Below are positions 33,830 to 42,497 of a stretch of 64,000 nt of DNA, piece after piece. Position 1 is the first letter of the stretch. Each line of letters starts with the position of its first letter. The stretch spans positions 95,942 through 159,941 of the forward strand of contig NZ_FNAD01000015.1 in assembly GCF_900101745.1 (NCBI RefSeq), written 5' to 3'. The position numbers were made by a program, and so were the translations under genes. The stretch comes from Glycomyces harbinensis (GTDB lineage Bacteria > Actinomycetota > Actinomycetes > Mycobacteriales > Micromonosporaceae). The notes below the pieces were generated by a model that saw only the letters and a program-made list of their open reading frames with translations, was not told the origin of the DNA and made no database searches.

Positions 33830-35451
33830 GCGACGACGACCTGATCGGCCTGCACGGCAAGGAGACCAGCGGCCCGCGCTGGAAGAAGTTCCGCAAGCTC
33901 AACAACACCGCCGCCCGCATGGCCGGCCAGGGCCGGACCGCCAAGGCGATCGCGATGTTCCAGGAGGCGTACGCGCTCACCCTCGTCCCGGACGTCGACG
34001 CCGCCGGGCTCGACGCCCGCGCCCGCGTCCTGGGGAACCTCGCGGGCATGGCCGAAGGCCAGGGCGACACCGCCGGATCCCTCCGCTACGCCGAAGAGGC
34101 ACTGCAAGCGGCCGCTGAGGCCGAAGCGCAGGCGGGCGACCGGTACGGCACCGTGGCCGTGCGCGCCTCGATCCTCGTCAACCGGGCCCAGACCTTCCAG
34201 CTCCTCGGCCGGCTCGACGACGCCCTCGCCGACCTCGACGCCGCCATGGCGATCACCGACGAGGGCGGCGACGACGAGGGCTACGTGGCCATCTCGGTCC
34301 ACAACTCCCGCAGCGTCCTGCTCATCGGCCTCGAACGCTGGGAGGAGGCCGAGGCCGCCGCCCGGCACACCCTGGCACTCGCCAACGCGCGCGACCCGCG
34401 CCTGGCCGGGTACCCGTACTCGAACCTCGCCGCGATCGCCCAGGGCCGCAACGACCACGAGGCCGCCATGGCGTATCTGCGGCTCGCCGAAGAGCTCCAC
34501 GAGGGGGATCCGTCGGCGGTGGCGCTCGCGGTCGCGAACCAGGGCCGGGCCGCCATGCGCGCCGGCGACGTGGCCGAAGGCGGCCGATTGCTCGCGAAGG
34601 CGGAGCAGGTGTTCGCCGACGGCCGGCAGCCCCTGCGCGCGGCCGAGATCCGCTACAGCCGCGCCCATGCCGCGTTCCAGAGCGGCGACGCCGATCTCGC
34701 GAACGAGCTGCTGCCCGAGTCGATCGCGGTCCTGCGAAGCGCCGGACACGTATCGATGCTCGCCGAAGCACTCGCGCTCCAGGGCGACCTCCTCGCCGCC
34801 CGAGCCGAATACGAGCAGACCGAGGCCGCCTACCTGGAGGCCCGCCGGTGCCTCGAATCCCTCGGCGCGCGATATCACCTGGCGCGCATCGACATGCGGC
34901 GCGCGTTCGCCGTCGCGGAACAGTGCACCCTGGCGGTCACCACGAGCGAACGGGAGCGCCTGCTGCGGCTGGCCCTGGACCTCTCGCTCCCGTCCGCGCT
35001 GGCGACCGACGCGATCCGCCACCAGTTCACGCCGGGCCTGCCGCGCGAGCAGTGGGCGGCGACCGTGGCGATCCCCGCGATGGCGCACGCGCTGAACCTC
35101 GCCGCGGCCCTGCAGGACGGCGCGCTCGTCTCCGAACTCCTGGAGCACATGAGCGCGACCGTGTCCCTCCACGCGCCGACCGCGAACGCCGCGTACACCG
35201 AGAACCCCGTGCTCACCGCGACGATGCCCGATCCGCTCGAACTCCCTGCGACCCAATCGGAACTGCTGCCGTTCGCGGCCGCGGGACTGGTCACCGGCGC
35301 CTCGGGCGACTTCCCGGCGCCCCGGTTCGCGCTGCCGCCGCGACTGCGCGTCAACCCGGGACGTCCGTCTCATCTGGAGCCGTGGATCCAGGAGACCGAG
35401 CGGCGCTACGGGTTCGCGATCCGATCCGACGTAGTGGTGGACACATGGTGA
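33826..35451 (+). CDS. TPR-repeat protein of the CHAT operon
   Basis: A 541-aa cytoplasmic protein. Consecutive tetratricopeptide-like helix pairs run from about residue 25 to 350 (AARMAGQGRTAKAIAMFQEAYAL, RAQTFQLLGRLDDALADLDAAM, NSRSVLLIGLERWEEAEAAARHTL, NLAAIAQGRNDHEAAMAYLRLAEEL). The C-terminal 150 residues are not TPR. It overlaps the preceding gene by ATGA and the CHAT gene by 7 nt. TPR proteins are the usual partners that hold CHAT proteases inactive or deliver their substrates, as in the Craspase TPR-CHAT subunit. Confidence 0.85.
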   Translation: MSDDDLIGLHGKETSGPRWKKFRKLNNTAARMAGQGRTAKAIAMFQEAYALTLVPDVDAAGLDARARVLGNLAGMAEGQGDTAGSLRYAEEALQAAAEAEAQAGDRYGTVAVRASILVNRAQTFQLLGRLDDALADLDAAMAITDEGGDDEGYVAISVHNSRSVLLIGLERWEEAEAAARHTLALANARDPRLAGYPYSNLAAIAQGRNDHEAAMAYLRLAEELHEGDPSAVALAVANQGRAAMRAGDVAEGGRLLAKAEQVFADGRQPLRAAEIRYSRAHAAFQSGDADLANELLPESIAVLRSAGHVSMLAEALALQGDLLAARAEYEQTEAAYLEARRCLESLGARYHLARIDMRRAFAVAEQCTLAVTTSERERLLRLALDLSLPSALATDAIRHQFTPGLPREQWAATVAIPAMAHALNLAAALQDGALVSELLEHMSATVSLHAPTANAAYTENPVLTATMPDPLELPATQSELLPFAAAGLVTGASGDFPAPRFALPPRLRVNPGRPSHLEPWIQETERRYGFAIRSDVVVDTW

Positions 35452-36665
35452 ACGAGGCGCAGCCGACCGTGCAGCTCAAGATCGTCGACGGCGACGGGCT
35501 CTTCTACACGTGGCGTTGGGAGCACGAGCTCGGCGCGATCCAGAACATCATGGTCGAGGCCGGCAGGGTGAAGCCCGCCCTGGACGCGCTGGCGCTGTCG
35601 CTGCCGACACCGCTGTACGGGGAGACCGTGGACCAGGCCCTCGAACGCTCGCTCGCGGGGGCGTTCACCGACCGCGAGCAGGAGATCGGACTCTCGACGG
35701 CGCTGGCGGCGTCGCTCATCCCCTACCGGCTGGCGACGGAGCTGAACGAGTTTCTGGCGCAGGGCCTGCGGCCGCACGTGCGCATCCAGGCCTCGCACGC
35801 GACGAGCCAGGTGCCCTGGGAGGCATTGCATGTGGACGAGGGCGAGCGCTTCGTGTCGAACTCCGACGTCTCGGTGCTGCCCCCGGCGACGGTCCGCAAC
35901 GCCCCGGAACGCAGCGTATCCAAATGGGATCCTGGTTCGAATGTCGTAGCGGTGCTGGACCCGAGCGTGCCGGGAGCGACGGCGGCACTCGGCTCGGTCC
36001 TCGGCCCGGTAGAGTCCGACTCCGAACTGGCCGCTCTCGTGGAACGTCTCGGCGAGCGCCTGGTCCCGAAGCCGACCGACTCGGCCTTCCGCCGGGGCGA
36101 CCTGAACAGGGACGCGATCGAACCGCTCCTGGCGGACGCGGGCCGCTTCCTCTACGTGGGCCACGTGACCATCGCCGACCACGGCTTGGACGCGCGGCTG
36201 CACCTGAGCTGCGGCCCCGACACGACCGGGCGGGCGGCCCTCGCGCGGGGCCACCGGCCGCTGACGGCCGGCGACATCGTGCTGGGCCACCGGCCCGGAG
36301 CGACGGCCGGGTGGCGGATGCCGAACCGGGTCGCGCTCATAGCCTGCGAAAGCGGCGGCGAAGTCCGCTTCGCCGAACCGGTGGGCCTGGTGGCGGCCGC
36401 GCTGCACGCGGGAGCCCAGTACGTGACGGCGACGAGATGGACCCTGCCGACCAACGCGGGCATTCGCCGCTACGCCACGGGAGCGAAGCCCGACACGACG
36501 GTCCTGCCGGAGGCGGTGGTGGCGGTGAACGACGCCCACGAGAGCCCAGATCCCGTAGCGGCCCTGAACGACTGGCAGAGGCAGAAGGCGGAGCGCTGGG
36601 AGGCCGAAGGCCGCCTGGAGGACTCCCCGATCATCTGGTCGGCCTTCGCCACCGCCTACGGCTGA
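35445..36665 (+). CDS. CHAT-domain cysteine protease
   Basis: A 406-aa protein whose C-terminal half is a caspase-like CHAT domain: VPWEALHV (about 123-130, the usual PWE-L motif), catalytic His240 in LYVGHV, catalytic Cys301 in ALIACESGGE, then LVAAALHAGAQYVTATRW (small-residue segment with the terminal W). Both dyad residues are present, so it should be active. The N-terminal 110 residues are unassigned. It overlaps the TPR gene, as in gene pairs where CHAT and TPR act as a unit in programmed cell death or anti-invader responses. Confidence 0.88.
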   Translation: MVNEAQPTVQLKIVDGDGLFYTWRWEHELGAIQNIMVEAGRVKPALDALALSLPTPLYGETVDQALERSLAGAFTDREQEIGLSTALAASLIPYRLATELNEFLAQGLRPHVRIQASHATSQVPWEALHVDEGERFVSNSDVSVLPPATVRNAPERSVSKWDPGSNVVAVLDPSVPGATAALGSVLGPVESDSELAALVERLGERLVPKPTDSAFRRGDLNRDAIEPLLADAGRFLYVGHVTIADHGLDARLHLSCGPDTTGRAALARGHRPLTAGDIVLGHRPGATAGWRMPNRVALIACESGGEVRFAEPVGLVAAALHAGAQYVTATRWTLPTNAGIRRYATGAKPDTTVLPEAVVAVNDAHESPDPVAALNDWQRQKAERWEAEGRLEDSPIIWSAFATAYG

Positions 36666-36848
36666 CCTGCCGCATCCGAACGGCCGCATCGCGAATGCCC
36701 GATCGGTCGGCATGAAGGGCCCAAGGAGTAGCCGCCACTCGGTCGCTGCCTACTCTGAGCGCGAAGGATCATCGCCGGGAAGCCGGGGAGCACGGCCGGC
36801 CGCCGTCCCGCAAGCTCGATGTCGCACCTCGTCGGCACTATCGCAGGC

Positions 36849-37436
36849 ATGACCGACACCAAGACCCACCTGCACCGCGACCTCCGCAACGCCCGCGAAA
36901 GCCTGCTGTGGAAGCTCGACGGCTTGGGCGAGTACGACCTGCGCCGTCCCATGACCCCGACCGGCACCAATCTCCTCGGCCTGGTCAAGCACATCGGCGG
37001 CATCGAGGCGGGCTACCTGGGCGAGGCCTTCGGACTGCCCGTCAGCGATCCCCCTCCTTGGTTCGCCGACGACCCGGACGAACCCAACACCGACATGTGG
37101 GCCCGATCCGAGGAGTCCAGTGCGGTCATCATCGGCTTCTACCGCCGCGTCTGGGCCCACGCCGACGCCACGATCGAGGCCCTCGACCTCGACGCCCCCG
37201 GCACCGTCCCCTGGTGGCCCGCCGAAGACGCCGACGTCACCCTCCACCGGATGATCGTCCTCATGATCGGCGAGACCAACCGCCACGGCGGCCATGCCGA
37301 CATCGTCCGCGAACTCATCGACGGCGCCGCGGGCCTGCGCCCCGACTTCATCGGTTTGCCCGAAGGCGGCGAGGCTTGGTGGGCCGACTATCGCGACCGC
37401 CTCGGACAAGCCGCCCGCAAGGCCGCCGGGCAATAG
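36849..37436 (+). CDS. DinB/DUF664-family protein
   Basis: The ATG at 36849 gives 195 aa. A four-helix DinB-like fold with the histidine pattern LLGLVKHIGGIEAGYLGE and ETNRHGGHADIVRELIDG, which in this superfamily binds a divalent metal and acts in thiol-dependent reactions (mycothiol or bacillithiol S-transferases). The upstream ATG at 36819 is less likely because it lacks a binding site. Stands alone; 36,666-36,848 shows no clear element. Confidence 0.85.
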   Translation: MTDTKTHLHRDLRNARESLLWKLDGLGEYDLRRPMTPTGTNLLGLVKHIGGIEAGYLGEAFGLPVSDPPPWFADDPDEPNTDMWARSEESSAVIIGFYRRVWAHADATIEALDLDAPGTVPWWPAEDADVTLHRMIVLMIGETNRHGGHADIVRELIDGAAGLRPDFIGLPEGGEAWWADYRDRLGQAARKAAGQ

Positions 37437-37594
37437 TTCAGGGCGACCCGATCTCCACCGGATGTCGTCGGGGCGCAGGGCATCACGGCTTCGCGGCAGA
37501 TGTGATCGGCACGGGAATGCATTCGGCCCTGTTCATGCCTGCACCCCAATGGCATCGGAGCTCAAGGCGGCACCATCCTGACGGGGCTGCCGGC

Positions 37595-38800
37595 TCAGGC
37601 GAGGTCTCCCAGGAGGTCGTTCGGGGTGCCTTCGAGGGCGAGCGTGTCGAGGACCGACAGGAGTTGTCGTTCCTCGTAGCCGAAGTGGGTCTCCATGACC
37701 GCGCCGATGCCGTCGAGGTGGCTGTGGAGCGTTTCGGGGTCCTCGCCGGCGTCGATCGCCGCGCTGAGGTTGCCCAGGAGGTGCTCGAGCATGTTGTGGT
37801 CGGTCATGAGGTTCGAGATGACCGGCTTCAGCTCGGGGTGCTCGGCGATGATCTGCGGGAACAGGCCCCCGTCCTCGCTGCGGTGGTGGCCGCTCAGCGC
37901 GGAGCAGAAGCCGCGGCAGAAGAGGAGGAGATCCTGCCCGGGCGGGCCCTCGAACTCCCCGTCGATGGAGCGTCGGGCGAGGTCGAGCGCCTGTCGCAGG
38001 CGCTGGTGGACGGAACGAAGCTGTGCACCGAAGGCGACCAGTCGGTCGGTGTCGGAACTTATGGCGTACTCCTTAGAACAGGCCCAAGGGTACTTCGGCG
38101 GGGCCTGTGGGTCGAGGTCGAGGCGCCATGACCGCCCTAACCGCGGCAGTCCCAGCTCCCCCGCCCGCAGCCCGGCCTGGAAGCGGGAGTCCGCCTCCAG
38201 CTCGGCCATCAGGTCGGCCACTCGGCGCCGGTACGTGCGCAGGGAGACGCCCAGCCGCTTGGCGGCCGCCTCGTCGGTGAGGCCCGAGCCGAGGGCACCG
38301 AGGATCCTGCGCCCGTCGGCGTCGATCCTGGGCATGTCGGCGCCCAGGTAGTCGCCGAAGTCGACGGCGGTGGCCCAGGCGGCCTCGAAGAGCGACAGGA
38401 TGCCGCCGATGACCGTCGGCGACGTCGTCACCGTGTACTCGCGGCCGACCGGCGCCTCCGGCCCGGCCATGATCAGCACGCGGCGGTCGATGAGGATGAC
38501 CTCGTTCGGCAGCGGCGAGCCGCTGATCCGCACCAGCGCCCCCGCGCCCCGCACCTGCCGCAGATGCGCGCGGGCGCCCTCGTCCGCCAGCGCGACCGGG
38601 CTGAGCAGCTTGCGGATCGCGAGCCCCGGGCCCGCGGGCTCCACCTGGCGGCGCACCGCCGCCCTGGCCTCGGCCTGCGACCAGGTCTCCAGATCTCTTG
38701 CCGCGCAAAGAAACTCGGTCCGCACCGAGGCGAAGAGGTGCCCGGCGCGCTCGACCAGTTCGGCATCGCCCCTGACCGTGAACATCTGCTCGCTCCGCAT
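37595..38800 (-). CDS. LuxR-type regulator fused in frame to a hemerythrin-like HHE protein
   Basis: From ATG 38800 the frame encodes 401 aa. Residues 1-235 form an actinobacterial LuxR-like regulator: a helical sensing part, then the HTH (SGLTDEAAAKRLGVSLRTYRRRVADLMAELEA) ending RFQAGLRAGELG, where such proteins normally stop. After about 12 linker residues, residues 248-401 are a hemerythrin/HHE domain (VHQRL, HHRSEDGG, DHNMLEH, HFGYEERQ). At residue 247 the codon is ATA, exactly where a stand-alone HHE protein would start, with AAGGAG 6 nt upstream. It is therefore either a recent gene fusion or two genes, the second using a very weak start. Confidence 0.75.
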   Translation of the reverse strand: MRSEQMFTVRGDAELVERAGHLFASVRTEFLCAARDLETWSQAEARAAVRRQVEPAGPGLAIRKLLSPVALADEGARAHLRQVRGAGALVRISGSPLPNEVILIDRRVLIMAGPEAPVGREYTVTTSPTVIGGILSLFEAAWATAVDFGDYLGADMPRIDADGRRILGALGSGLTDEAAAKRLGVSLRTYRRRVADLMAELEADSRFQAGLRAGELGLPRLGRSWRLDLDPQAPPKYPWACSKEYAISSDTDRLVAFGAQLRSVHQRLRQALDLARRSIDGEFEGPPGQDLLLFCRGFCSALSGHHRSEDGGLFPQIIAEHPELKPVISNLMTDHNMLEHLLGNLSAAIDAGEDPETLHSHLDGIGAVMETHFGYEERQLLSVLDTLALEGTPNDLLGDLA

Positions 38801-38810
38801 GATCCAAGTG

Positions 38811-38826
38811 TGGCAGCAACCTGCCA
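38811..38826. promoter_or_regulatory. Perfect dyad between regulator-hemerythrin and aldo/keto reductase genes
   Basis: TGGCAG-CAAC-CTGCCA lies in the 67-bp gap between divergent start codons. A 16-bp dyad is a natural site for the LuxR-type HTH encoded next to it. One binding event could control both directions. Confidence 0.5.
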
Positions 38827-38867
38827 AACCGTCGCCCGACACCGCGGTTGCGGGAAGCATGGACCTC

Positions 38868-39710
38868 ATGACGACGAACACCTTCTCCCTCGGTGGAGAC
38901 CTGAAGATCAATCGGCTCGGCTTCGGCGCGATGCGCCTGCCGATGAGCACCTTGGACGGCCCGACGCGGACCCCGGAGAACGGCGTCGCCGTGGTCCGGC
39001 GCGCCGTGGAGCTGGGCGTCGACCACATCGACACGGCCGGCTTCTACAACCGGGGCGCGGTGCGCGCCAGCGAGATCATCCGCGAGGCGCTGTCGCCGTA
39101 CCCCGAAGGCCTCGTCATCGCCACGAAGGTCGGGCCGCTGCGCGGGCCGGACGGCATCCCGAGCGGCCAGGCGGCGCCCGGTCGACTGCGCGGCCTCGTG
39201 GAGGCCGACCTCCGGACGCTCGGACTCGACCGGCTCGACCTGGTCTACCTGCGCGTCGGCGGCATCACCGGCGCCGGCGGCGAGTCGATCGCCGAGCGCT
39301 TCGCGGTGCTCGCCGAACTCCGCGAGGAGGGCCTGATCCGGCATCTGGGCGTCAGCAACGTCGACGCCGACCAGCTGGCCGAGGCGCGGGCGATCGCGCC
39401 CGTTGCGGCGGTGCAGAACTCGGCCGCGGACGGCATGGGGCTCTTGGCGGAGTGCGAGGAGGCCGGCATCGCGTACGTGCCGTTCTTCACGCTCGGCGGC
39501 GGCGGGAACGCGATCGACACCGAGCGGCTCGGTGCGGTCGCGGCGCGGCTGGGCGCGACCACCGCGCAGGTCGCGATCGCGTTGACGCTGGCGTCCTCGC
39601 CGGTGGCGCTGGCGATCCCGGGCACCGGTTCGCTCGAGCACCTGGAGGAGAACCAGGCGGCCGGGGACCTCGTGCTCAGTGACGAGGACCTGGCCTTCCT
39701 GCGGGCCTGA
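38868..39710 (+). CDS. Aldo/keto reductase, YdbC/PdxI-like
   Basis: The ATG at 38868 (or 38859) gives 280 aa. A TIM barrel with LGFGAMRLP, catalytic Asp and Tyr in HIDTAGFYN and Lys in IATKVG. The usual catalytic His position reads DLVYLRVGG, the same Arg-containing variant (NLRV) as in E. coli YdbC (PdxI). Cofactor part: AIPGTGSLEHLEENQAA for NADP(H). Likely reduces an aldehyde such as pyridoxal. Controlled perhaps by the divergent regulator. A 17-bp stem terminator follows. Confidence 0.87.
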   Translation: MTTNTFSLGGDLKINRLGFGAMRLPMSTLDGPTRTPENGVAVVRRAVELGVDHIDTAGFYNRGAVRASEIIREALSPYPEGLVIATKVGPLRGPDGIPSGQAAPGRLRGLVEADLRTLGLDRLDLVYLRVGGITGAGGESIAERFAVLAELREEGLIRHLGVSNVDADQLAEARAIAPVAAVQNSAADGMGLLAECEEAGIAYVPFFTLGGGGNAIDTERLGAVAARLGATTAQVAIALTLASSPVALAIPGTGSLEHLEENQAAGDLVLSDEDLAFLRA

Positions 39711-39787
39711 GCGCGGGTCGGTCTCCGACAGCGCGGGTGATCGGACCGGTGTTCCCGGGGGCCCGGTCTCGTCACCGCCTCCAGGGG

Positions 39788-39835
39788 CCCGCCCCGCGTG
39801 CGGCACCGCCGCGAGAGCGCCGCACGCGGGGCGGG
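39788..39835. terminator. Strong hairpin after the aldo/keto reductase gene
   Basis: CCCGCCCCGCGTGCGGC and its exact complement form a 17-bp stem around a 14-nt loop, 20 nt before the next start codon. Confidence 0.8.
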
Positions 39836-39854
39836 TTCGGCCTATGATCCGGTC

Positions 39855-40463
39855 ATGAGTGAACTCCTCGACTTCCACCGCCGCACCATGGCGTACGCCG
39901 TCTCGATCGTGAACACGGTCGAGCCCGAACAGCTCTCGCTGCCGACCCCTTGCGCCGAATGGGATCTCGGGCAGCTGCTCGCCCACATGACCGCGCAGGA
40001 CCGGGGGTTCGCCGCCGCCGCGCGCGGCGAGGAGTTCGACCCCGCGGCCTGGGCCGAGGGCCCGCTCTCGGAGCGGTTCGCCGAGACGTTCGCGGCCTCG
40101 GCCGAGGAGGTCGTGGCCGCGTTCAATGAACCGGATGCGGCGCAGCGGGAGTGGCTGGTCCTCGTCGGTTCGGACACGCCGCTGCCGGTGCCGGGCGAGC
40201 GCGCCGTCGGGTTCCACCTGATCGACTATGTGGTGCACGCCTGGGACGTCGCGGTGTCGATCGGCCGTGAGCCCGAGTTCGATCCGCTGGTGCTCTCGGC
40301 GGTGCTCACGCTCGCCGAGGAGGTGCCGCTCGACGGCTCGACCCGCATCGGGCCCCATGCGCCGTTCGCTCCCGCGCTGGAGCTGGAGGGCGGCGACGGC
40401 CTGCTGGAGCAGATCCTGGCGCTGCTGGGCCGCGATCCCGAGTGGAGCGCCGAGCAGAGCTGA
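39855..40463 (+). CDS. TIGR03086-like metal-binding/maleylpyruvate isomerase-type protein
   Basis: The ATG at 39855 gives 202 aa. An N-terminal DinB-like helical bundle (PTPCAEWDLGQLLAHMTAQDRGFAA) and VVHAWDVAVSIGREPEFDP are the hallmarks of the TIGR03086 family, which is related to mycothiol-dependent maleylpyruvate isomerases. Three histidines could bind a metal. Such proteins are numerous in actinomycetes and mostly of unknown substrate. Confidence 0.85.
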   Translation: MSELLDFHRRTMAYAVSIVNTVEPEQLSLPTPCAEWDLGQLLAHMTAQDRGFAAAARGEEFDPAAWAEGPLSERFAETFAASAEEVVAAFNEPDAAQREWLVLVGSDTPLPVPGERAVGFHLIDYVVHAWDVAVSIGREPEFDPLVLSAVLTLAEEVPLDGSTRIGPHAPFAPALELEGGDGLLEQILALLGRDPEWSAEQS

Positions 40464-40502
40464 AACGGCGGGTCGATTCGAGTCGGCGCCGGGACTAGCC
40501 AT

Positions 40503-40524
40503 GCATACCGACCGGACGGTATGC
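40503..40524. promoter_or_regulatory. TetR-type palindrome, site 1
   Basis: ATACCGACCGGACGGTAT (40505-40522), flanked by GC on both sides to extend the dyad, ends 31 nt upstream of the alcohol dehydrogenase start. Its 18-bp core is identical to the site at 55903; related sites are at 45618 and 59025. The TetR gene at 57677 is the likely binder. Confidence 0.7.
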
Positions 40525-40555
40525 TTGCGGCAGTCCCGACGACGAGGAGGTCGCC

Positions 40556-41644
40556 GTGCAGATCACCGGTGCCGTACTTGAGCGCTGCGGCGCGCCCGCG
40601 CCGTTCGCCGAATCGCGACCGATCACGATCGGGCCGCTCGAACTCGACGCGCCCGGCCCCGGGGAACTGCTGGTGCGCATCGAGGTCGCCGGCATCTGCC
40701 ATTCCGATCTGTCCGTAGTGGACGGCAACCGGGTCCGGCCGGTGCCGATGCTCCTGGGCCACGAGGCCGCCGGGATCGTCGAGGCGGCCGGGCCCGGAAC
40801 CGGGATCGCCGTCGGACGGCGGGTCGTGATGACGTTCCTGCCCCGGTGCGGGCGCTGCGAGGAATGCGGCACCGGCGGGCGACTCCCCTGCGCGGTCGGC
40901 AGTGCCGCGAACGCCGCCGGGACGCTCGTCGGCGGCGGCATCCGCCTCCACCGCAACGGTTCCGCGGTCAACCATCATCTCGGTGTCAGCGCCTTCGCGA
41001 CCCACGCCGTCGTCTCCGCCGACTCCGCGGTCCCGGTCGACGACGACGTGCCGCCCGACATCGCCGCGCTCCTGGGCTGCGCCGTGCTCACCGGCGGCGG
41101 CGCGGTCGTCAACGCCGGCAACCCGAAACCGGGCCAGACCGTGGCCGTCGTCGGCCTCGGCGGCGTCGGCGCCGCCGCGCTCCTCGTCGCGAAGGCGTTG
41201 GGCCACCCCGTGATCGGCATCGACACGGTTCCGGCGAAGCTCGCGACCGCCCGGGCACTCGGGGCCGAGGCCATGACGCCCGAGGAAGCCGCCGGGCGGC
41301 GGGTCCCGCTCGTCATCGAGGCCGCGGGCGCGGCCCGGGCCTTCGAGACCGCGTACGCGCTCACCGCGCCGGGCGGCACCACCGTCACCGTCGGCCTGCC
41401 CCGCCCCGACGCCCGCGCGAGCATCGCGCCCCTGTCGCTGACCGCCGAGGCGCGCACCGTCATCGGCTCCTACCTCGGCTCCGCGGTGCCCGGCGACGAC
41501 ATCCCCCGCTACGTCGACCTCTGGCGCGCGGGCCGACTGCCGCTCGACCGGCTCGTCTCCGACCGCATCGACCTCAATGGACTGCCGACCGCGCTCGACC
41601 GCCTCGCCGCGGGCGAGGCGCTGCGCCAGCTCATCGAATTCTGA
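40556..41644 (+). CDS. Zinc-dependent alcohol dehydrogenase (MDR family)
   Basis: A GTG start gives 362 aa. Catalytic zinc ligands C48 (GICHSD) and H69/E70 (GHE); structural zinc cysteines C98, C101, C104 and C112 (RCGRCEECG...C). Rossmann motif VVGLGGVGAAALLVAK. All ligands of class III-like or short-alcohol dehydrogenases are present, so it should oxidise an alcohol to an aldehyde with NAD(P). Site 1 of the TetR palindrome lies just upstream, linking it to the acyl-CoA regulon. The SDR and MaoC genes follow on the same strand. Confidence 0.9.
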   Translation: MQITGAVLERCGAPAPFAESRPITIGPLELDAPGPGELLVRIEVAGICHSDLSVVDGNRVRPVPMLLGHEAAGIVEAAGPGTGIAVGRRVVMTFLPRCGRCEECGTGGRLPCAVGSAANAAGTLVGGGIRLHRNGSAVNHHLGVSAFATHAVVSADSAVPVDDDVPPDIAALLGCAVLTGGGAVVNAGNPKPGQTVAVVGLGGVGAAALLVAKALGHPVIGIDTVPAKLATARALGAEAMTPEEAAGRRVPLVIEAAGAARAFETAYALTAPGGTTVTVGLPRPDARASIAPLSLTAEARTVIGSYLGSAVPGDDIPRYVDLWRAGRLPLDRLVSDRIDLNGLPTALDRLAAGEALRQLIEF

Positions 41645-41744
41645 ACCGACCCCGAGCCCGGGCGCTGCAAGCCTGCACCGCTGAGTATCCGGACTCCCCA
41701 CAGCACCGACTCCTGGAAGACCCGCACTTGTGAAAGGAACGCCC

Positions 41745-42497
41745 ATGACCTCACGCACCGCCATCGTCACCGGCGCCGCGCGCGGCATCGGTGCCGCCAC
41801 GGCCCGCCGCCTCGCCGCGGACGGCCACGCCGTCGCCGTCATCGACCTGAACGAGGCCGACGCGCAGGACACCGTGAAGGCCGTCGAAGCCGCCGGCGGC
41901 ACCGCCCTCGCGATCGGCGCCGACGTCTCGGACGAGGCCGCCGTCGCGAGCGCGGTCGAACGCGTCGCCGCCGAGCTCGGACCGCCCGCGATCCTGGTCA
42001 ACAACGCCGGCATCCTCCGCGACAACCTCCTGTTCAAGATGACCGCGGGCGACTGGGACGCCGTGATGAGCGTGCACCTCAGGGGCGCGTTCCTCATGAG
42101 CCGCGCCGTACAGCCGCACATGGTCGAGGCCGAGTGGGGCCGCATCGTGAACCTGTCCAGCACTTCGGCACTCGGCAACCGCGGCCAGGCGAACTACGCC
42201 GCCGCCAAGGCCGGCATGCAGGGCCTCACCAAGACCCTCGCCATCGAGCTCGGCCGGTACGGCGTCACCGCGAACGCGGTCGCCCCCGGGTTCATCCAGA
42301 CCGAGATGACCAGGGCCACCGCCGAGCGCATCGGGGTGCCCTTCGAGGACTTCCTCGCCCACGCCGCCAAGGAGACCCCGGTCGGGCGCGTCGGCCAGCC
42401 CGAGGACGTCGCCGCGGCGGTCGCGTACTTCTGCTCCGAGGACGCCGGATTCGTCTCGGGCCAGGTCCTCTACGTCGCCGGAGGGCCGAAGGCATGA
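41745..42497 (+). CDS. SDR oxidoreductase, FabG/3-hydroxyacyl-CoA dehydrogenase-like
   Basis: The ATG at 41745 after AAAGGAAC gives 250 aa. Classical SDR: TGAARGIG cofactor motif (residues 10-17), NNAG, catalytic Ser (LSSTSALG) and YAAAK (Tyr/Lys), and PGFIQTEM. Likely oxidises a 3-hydroxyacyl-CoA or reduces a 3-ketoacyl thioester. It overlaps the MaoC gene in an ATGA, so hydration and dehydrogenation steps are co-produced. Confidence 0.9.
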   Translation: MTSRTAIVTGAARGIGAATARRLAADGHAVAVIDLNEADAQDTVKAVEAAGGTALAIGADVSDEAAVASAVERVAAELGPPAILVNNAGILRDNLLFKMTAGDWDAVMSVHLRGAFLMSRAVQPHMVEAEWGRIVNLSSTSALGNRGQANYAAAKAGMQGLTKTLAIELGRYGVTANAVAPGFIQTEMTRATAERIGVPFEDFLAHAAKETPVGRVGQPEDVAAAVAYFCSEDAGFVSGQVLYVAGGPKA

